Made by a program: the position numbers and the translations under genes. DNA of 64,000 nt, taken from positions 1,014,917-1,078,916 of the forward strand of contig KE159617.1 in the NCBI GenBank assembly GCA_000403335.2, read 5' to 3'. The notes below the pieces were generated by a model that saw nothing but the letters and a program-made list of their open reading frames with translations, made no database searches and was not told the DNA's origin. This stretch comes from Lachnospiraceae bacterium MD335 (GTDB lineage: Bacteria; Bacillota; Clostridia; Lachnospirales; Lachnospiraceae). Positions 61,912 through 64,000 of this stretch are shown piece after piece; position 1 is the first letter of the stretch; every line of letters begins with the position of its first letter.

Positions 61912-62807
61912 AAGAAGAAATAAAGCGCCGTACGGAGGCGGTTTGGCAAATCATAGAGGCATATCTTCCAAAGGAGCAGGGGCGGACCTCGGAGGTGATT
62001 CAGGCGATGAATTACAGCGTCAACGCGGGCGGAAAGCGTCTTCGTCCGTTGCTGATGTCGGAGACGTATAAACTGTTTGGAGGGAATGGGACGGTAATTG
62101 AGCCGTTTATGGCAGCAATCGAGATGATTCATACGTACTCTCTTGTGCACGATGACCTTCCGGCGATGGATAATGATGAATACAGGCGCGGCAAAAAAAC
62201 GACCTGGGCGCAGTATGGCGAAGCCGTGGCAGTCCTTGCGGGAGACGCGCTGTTAAATTATGCGTTTGAGACGGCGCTTACGGCTTTTTCGTGTGAAGGA
62301 GCAGATGCCGCGCGCGTTGCAAGGGCGCTCTCGATTCTTGCAAAAAAGGCAGGAATATACGGAATGATTGGCGGTCAGGATGCCGATATTGCGGCGGAAC
62401 GCGCAGAAGAAGCCTTGGAGCTTTCACAGCTTCTCTATATTCATGAACATAAGACGGCGGCATTGATACAGGCATCGATGATGATTGGCGCCGTGCTTGC
62501 AGGAGCCTGTGATGAGGCGGTTGACATTATCGAGCAGGCGGCTTATGAGATTGGAATAGCGTTTCAGATACAGGACGATATTTTAGATGTGACAAGTACC
62601 TTTGAGGAGCTTGGAAAGCCGATTGGCAGCGATGAAAAAAATAATAAAACAACATATGTTACGTTAAAGGGGATTGACGAGGCATCACGCGAACAAAAGG
62701 AGCTGTCCGCTCATGCGATAAGCCGTTTGGAAGCGTTGGGTCAAAAAGGGTTTCAAAACGAATTTTTGACGGATTTGGTAAAAAGCCTGATTACGCGTTT
62801 GAAATAG
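61908..62807 (+). CDS. ispA: Farnesyl diphosphate synthase / polyprenyl synthetase
   Basis: 299 residues. First Asp-rich motif DDLPAMDND (about 83) and second QIQDDILDVTS (about 221), with GGKRLRPLL and YIHEHKTAALI. Condenses isopentenyl with dimethylallyl diphosphate to farnesyl diphosphate. It heads the isoprenoid step before dxs and is coupled to xseB by a 4-nt overlap. Stop TAG at 62805. Confidence 0.95.
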   Translation: MKEEIKRRTEAVWQIIEAYLPKEQGRTSEVIQAMNYSVNAGGKRLRPLLMSETYKLFGGNGTVIEPFMAAIEMIHTYSLVHDDLPAMDNDEYRRGKKTTWAQYGEAVAVLAGDALLNYAFETALTAFSCEGADAARVARALSILAKKAGIYGMIGGQDADIAAERAEEALELSQLLYIHEHKTAALIQASMMIGAVLAGACDEAVDIIEQAAYEIGIAFQIQDDILDVTSTFEELGKPIGSDEKNNKTTYVTLKGIDEASREQKELSAHAISRLEALGQKGFQNEFLTDLVKSLITRLK

Positions 62808-62834
62808 GAATTCGGATGAAGGAATTCGGATGAG
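62807..62834 (+). repeat. 14-bp tandem duplication between ispA and dxs
   Basis: GGAATTCGGATGAA at 62807-62820 is repeated at 62821-62834 (last base G). The same 14 bp occurs once more at the xseB/ispA junction (61899-61912). It creates mini-ORFs 62816-62833 and 62830-62862 that step by ATGA overlaps to dxs. Confidence 0.9.
62816..62833 (+). CDS. Mini-ORF 1 (5 codons), possible translational relay
   Basis: ATG AAG GAA TTC GGA TGA. It copies the last residues of XseB (EEFG). Its TGA overlaps the ATG of mini-ORF 2. Not a functional protein; it could pass ribosomes from ispA toward dxs. Confidence 0.35.
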   Translation: MKEFG

Positions 62835-62862
62835 AAGAAGAAAGGGCGAAGATGTGGCATGA
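62830..62862 (+). CDS. Mini-ORF 2 (10 codons), possible translational relay
   Basis: Encodes MRRRKGEDVA. Its TGA (62860-62862) overlaps the dxs ATG (62859-62861) as ATGA. dxs itself has only a weak ribosome site (AAAGGG, 12 nt upstream), so coupling would matter. Confidence 0.4.
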   Translation: MRRRKGEDVA

Positions 62863-64000
62863 TACTCGAAAGAATAGAAAAAGAGAATGACATTAAAGAT
62901 GTTGCGCCGGAGGACTACGATCTTTTGGCGGAGGAAATCAGGGAATTTCTGATTAACAAGATTAGCGTAACGGGCGGTCATTTGGGTTCAAATTTGGGCA
63001 CGGTAGAGCTTACAATGGCACTGCATCTAAGCCTGAACCTGCCAAAGGACAAGATTGTTTGGGACGTGGGACATCAGTCGTATACGCATAAGCTTCTGAC
63101 CGGACGGAGGGCGGGGTTTGAGCGGCTTAGAAAGTACGGCGGAATGAGCGGCTTTCCCAAAAGAAAAGAGAGCGAGTGCGACTGTTTTGACACGGGGCAC
63201 AGCTCAACCTCCGTATCGGCAGGATTAGGTCTTGTGAAGGCAAGAGATTTGAAGGGGGAGGACAGCACGGTTGTCTCCGTAATCGGCGACGGTTCCCTTA
63301 CGGGCGGAATGGCGTACGAAGCCCTGAACAATGCGGCGCGTATTAGGACAAACTATATCATTGTGCTGAATGATAATAATATGTCAATCTCGGAAAATGT
63401 CGGCGGCATGTCAAAGTACCTGAATAATATCAGAACGGCGGACAAGTATCTTGATATTAAGGAAGGGGTTTATAATTCGCTCATGGACAAAAAGCTTGAT
63501 TCGGTTGTGCAAAGCATAAGAAGGGCGAAAAGCTCCGTAAAGCATCTTGTCATCCCCGGAATGTTTTTTGAGGATATGGGTATCACGTACCTTGGTCCGG
63601 TGGACGGGCACAACATTAACGCGATGCTCAAGGTTTTTCGGGAAGCAAAACGCTGCAAGTCTGCGGTGCTTGTGCATGTGCTGACGCAAAAAGGCAAAGG
63701 ATTTGCGCCGGCGGAGCGGCATCCGGCACGGTTTCACGGAGCAGAGCCGTTTGACGTGGAAACGGGGCTTCCGTTAAAGCCGAAAACAAAGTCAAATTAT
63801 ACGGATGTGTTTTCAACCGTGATGTGCAAGCTTGGGGACCGGAATGAGGATATTGTGGCAATTACGGCAGCAATGCCGGACGGAACAGGTTTAAAGCGCT
63901 TTAAAAACATGTATCCCGACCGTTTTTTTGACGTCGGGATTGCGGAGGAGCACGCGGTCACGTTTGCGGCGGGGCTTGCGGCAGGCGGAATGAAACCGGT
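62859..64000 (+). CDS. dxs: 1-deoxy-D-xylulose-5-phosphate synthase, N-terminal part (cut by window end)
   Basis: The first 380 codons are present and the frame is open to the right edge, so the gene is partial, not broken. Thiamine-diphosphate enzyme: VTGGHLGSNLGTVELTMALH, VWDVGHQSYTHKLLTGR, GHSSTSVSAGLGLVKARD, the ThDP/Mg motif VIGDGSLTGGMAYEALNN and LNDNNMSISENVGG. The start of the pyrimidine domain is FDVGIAEEHAVTFAAGLA. Condenses pyruvate and glyceraldehyde-3-phosphate in the first step of the MEP pathway. Start ATG 62859 overlaps a mini-ORF stop. Confidence 0.95.
   Translation, partial: MILERIEKENDIKDVAPEDYDLLAEEIREFLINKISVTGGHLGSNLGTVELTMALHLSLNLPKDKIVWDVGHQSYTHKLLTGRRAGFERLRKYGGMSGFPKRKESECDCFDTGHSSTSVSAGLGLVKARDLKGEDSTVVSVIGDGSLTGGMAYEALNNAARIRTNYIIVLNDNNMSISENVGGMSKYLNNIRTADKYLDIKEGVYNSLMDKKLDSVVQSIRRAKSSVKHLVIPGMFFEDMGITYLGPVDGHNINAMLKVFREAKRCKSAVLVHVLTQKGKGFAPAERHPARFHGAEPFDVETGLPLKPKTKSNYTDVFSTVMCKLGDRNEDIVAITAAMPDGTGLKRFKNMYPDRFFDVGIAEEHAVTFAAGLAAGGMKP

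Overview
The window looks like chromosome from a spore-forming gut Firmicute of the class Clostridia, most likely Lachnospiraceae. Evidence: a Clostridia-style tRNA array, the complete spoIIIA operon, the spoIIA operon with sigF, spoVAA-AB-AC, the nusB-xseAB-ispA-dxs cluster, CE4/PL1/GH94/GH3/GH13 carbohydrate enzymes, and DUF1700/DUF4097/PspC/PadR envelope-stress genes. Codon use is fairly even and moderately AT-rich. I see no phage, plasmid, IS transposase or CRISPR array. I cannot name the species.

Layout. 1-1642: 3' end of a 23S rRNA followed directly by eight tRNA genes (Asn, Glu, Thr, Met, Asp, Val, Leu, Arg) and a terminator; no 5S gene is visible here. 1747-5665: a histidine phosphatase, a small unknown protein, then a minus-strand PadR-regulated envelope operon. 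5923-13005: valS, a FapA-like protein, folC and a zinc-ribbon/TPR membrane protein. 13068-19667: spoIIAA-spoIIAB-sigF, a Lachnospiraceae-type unknown protein, a PHP hydrolase, a PLP decarboxylase and spoVAA-AB-AC. 19818-30360: secreted pectate lyase, cytosolic GH13, diguanylate cyclase, an Lsa-type ABC-F resistance protein behind a long attenuator-like leader, an ECF sigma/DUF4179 pair and a PdaA-type deacetylase. 30623-45139: a beta-glucan oligosaccharide locus (two GH94 phosphorylases, lipoprotein binding protein, two permeases, domain-swapped GH3, AraC regulator), then an AraC/GyrI regulator and a MATE pump. 45462-48955: orphan Imm33-type protein, rpsO with leader, pnp. 49180-54090: spoIIIAA to spoIIIAH. 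54270-64000: chemoreceptor, prfC, transglutaminase lipoprotein, an Asp23 protein, nusB, xseA, xseB, ispA and the 5' part of dxs.

How genes work together. Imported beta-linked oligosaccharides would be split by the two phosphorylases (keeping energy as glucose-1-phosphate) and by the GH3 enzyme, with catabolite control suggested by a cre-like site. Secreted pectate lyase adds plant-wall breakdown. SigF, SpoIIIA and SpoVA genes cover forespore sigma control, the mother-cell/forespore channel and dipicolinate transport.

Most unusual signals. (1) A four-copy family of about 90-100 bp intergenic elements with conserved architecture and compensating base changes in the stems. (2) A three-codon MRK leader ORF before the ABC-F gene whose Shine-Dalgarno can pair with a distant U-rich segment. 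(3) A roughly 140 bp multi-hairpin element with a perfect loop pseudoknot at 59401-59540. (4) Five consecutive hairpins between the sugar-binding protein and permease genes. (5) A 16-bp hairpin that buries the MATE ribosome-binding site. (6) A consensus promoter overlaid by PadR-type palindromes. (7) Tandemly duplicated mini-ORFs linking ispA to dxs. All assignments come from reading the sequence; no database search was possible.
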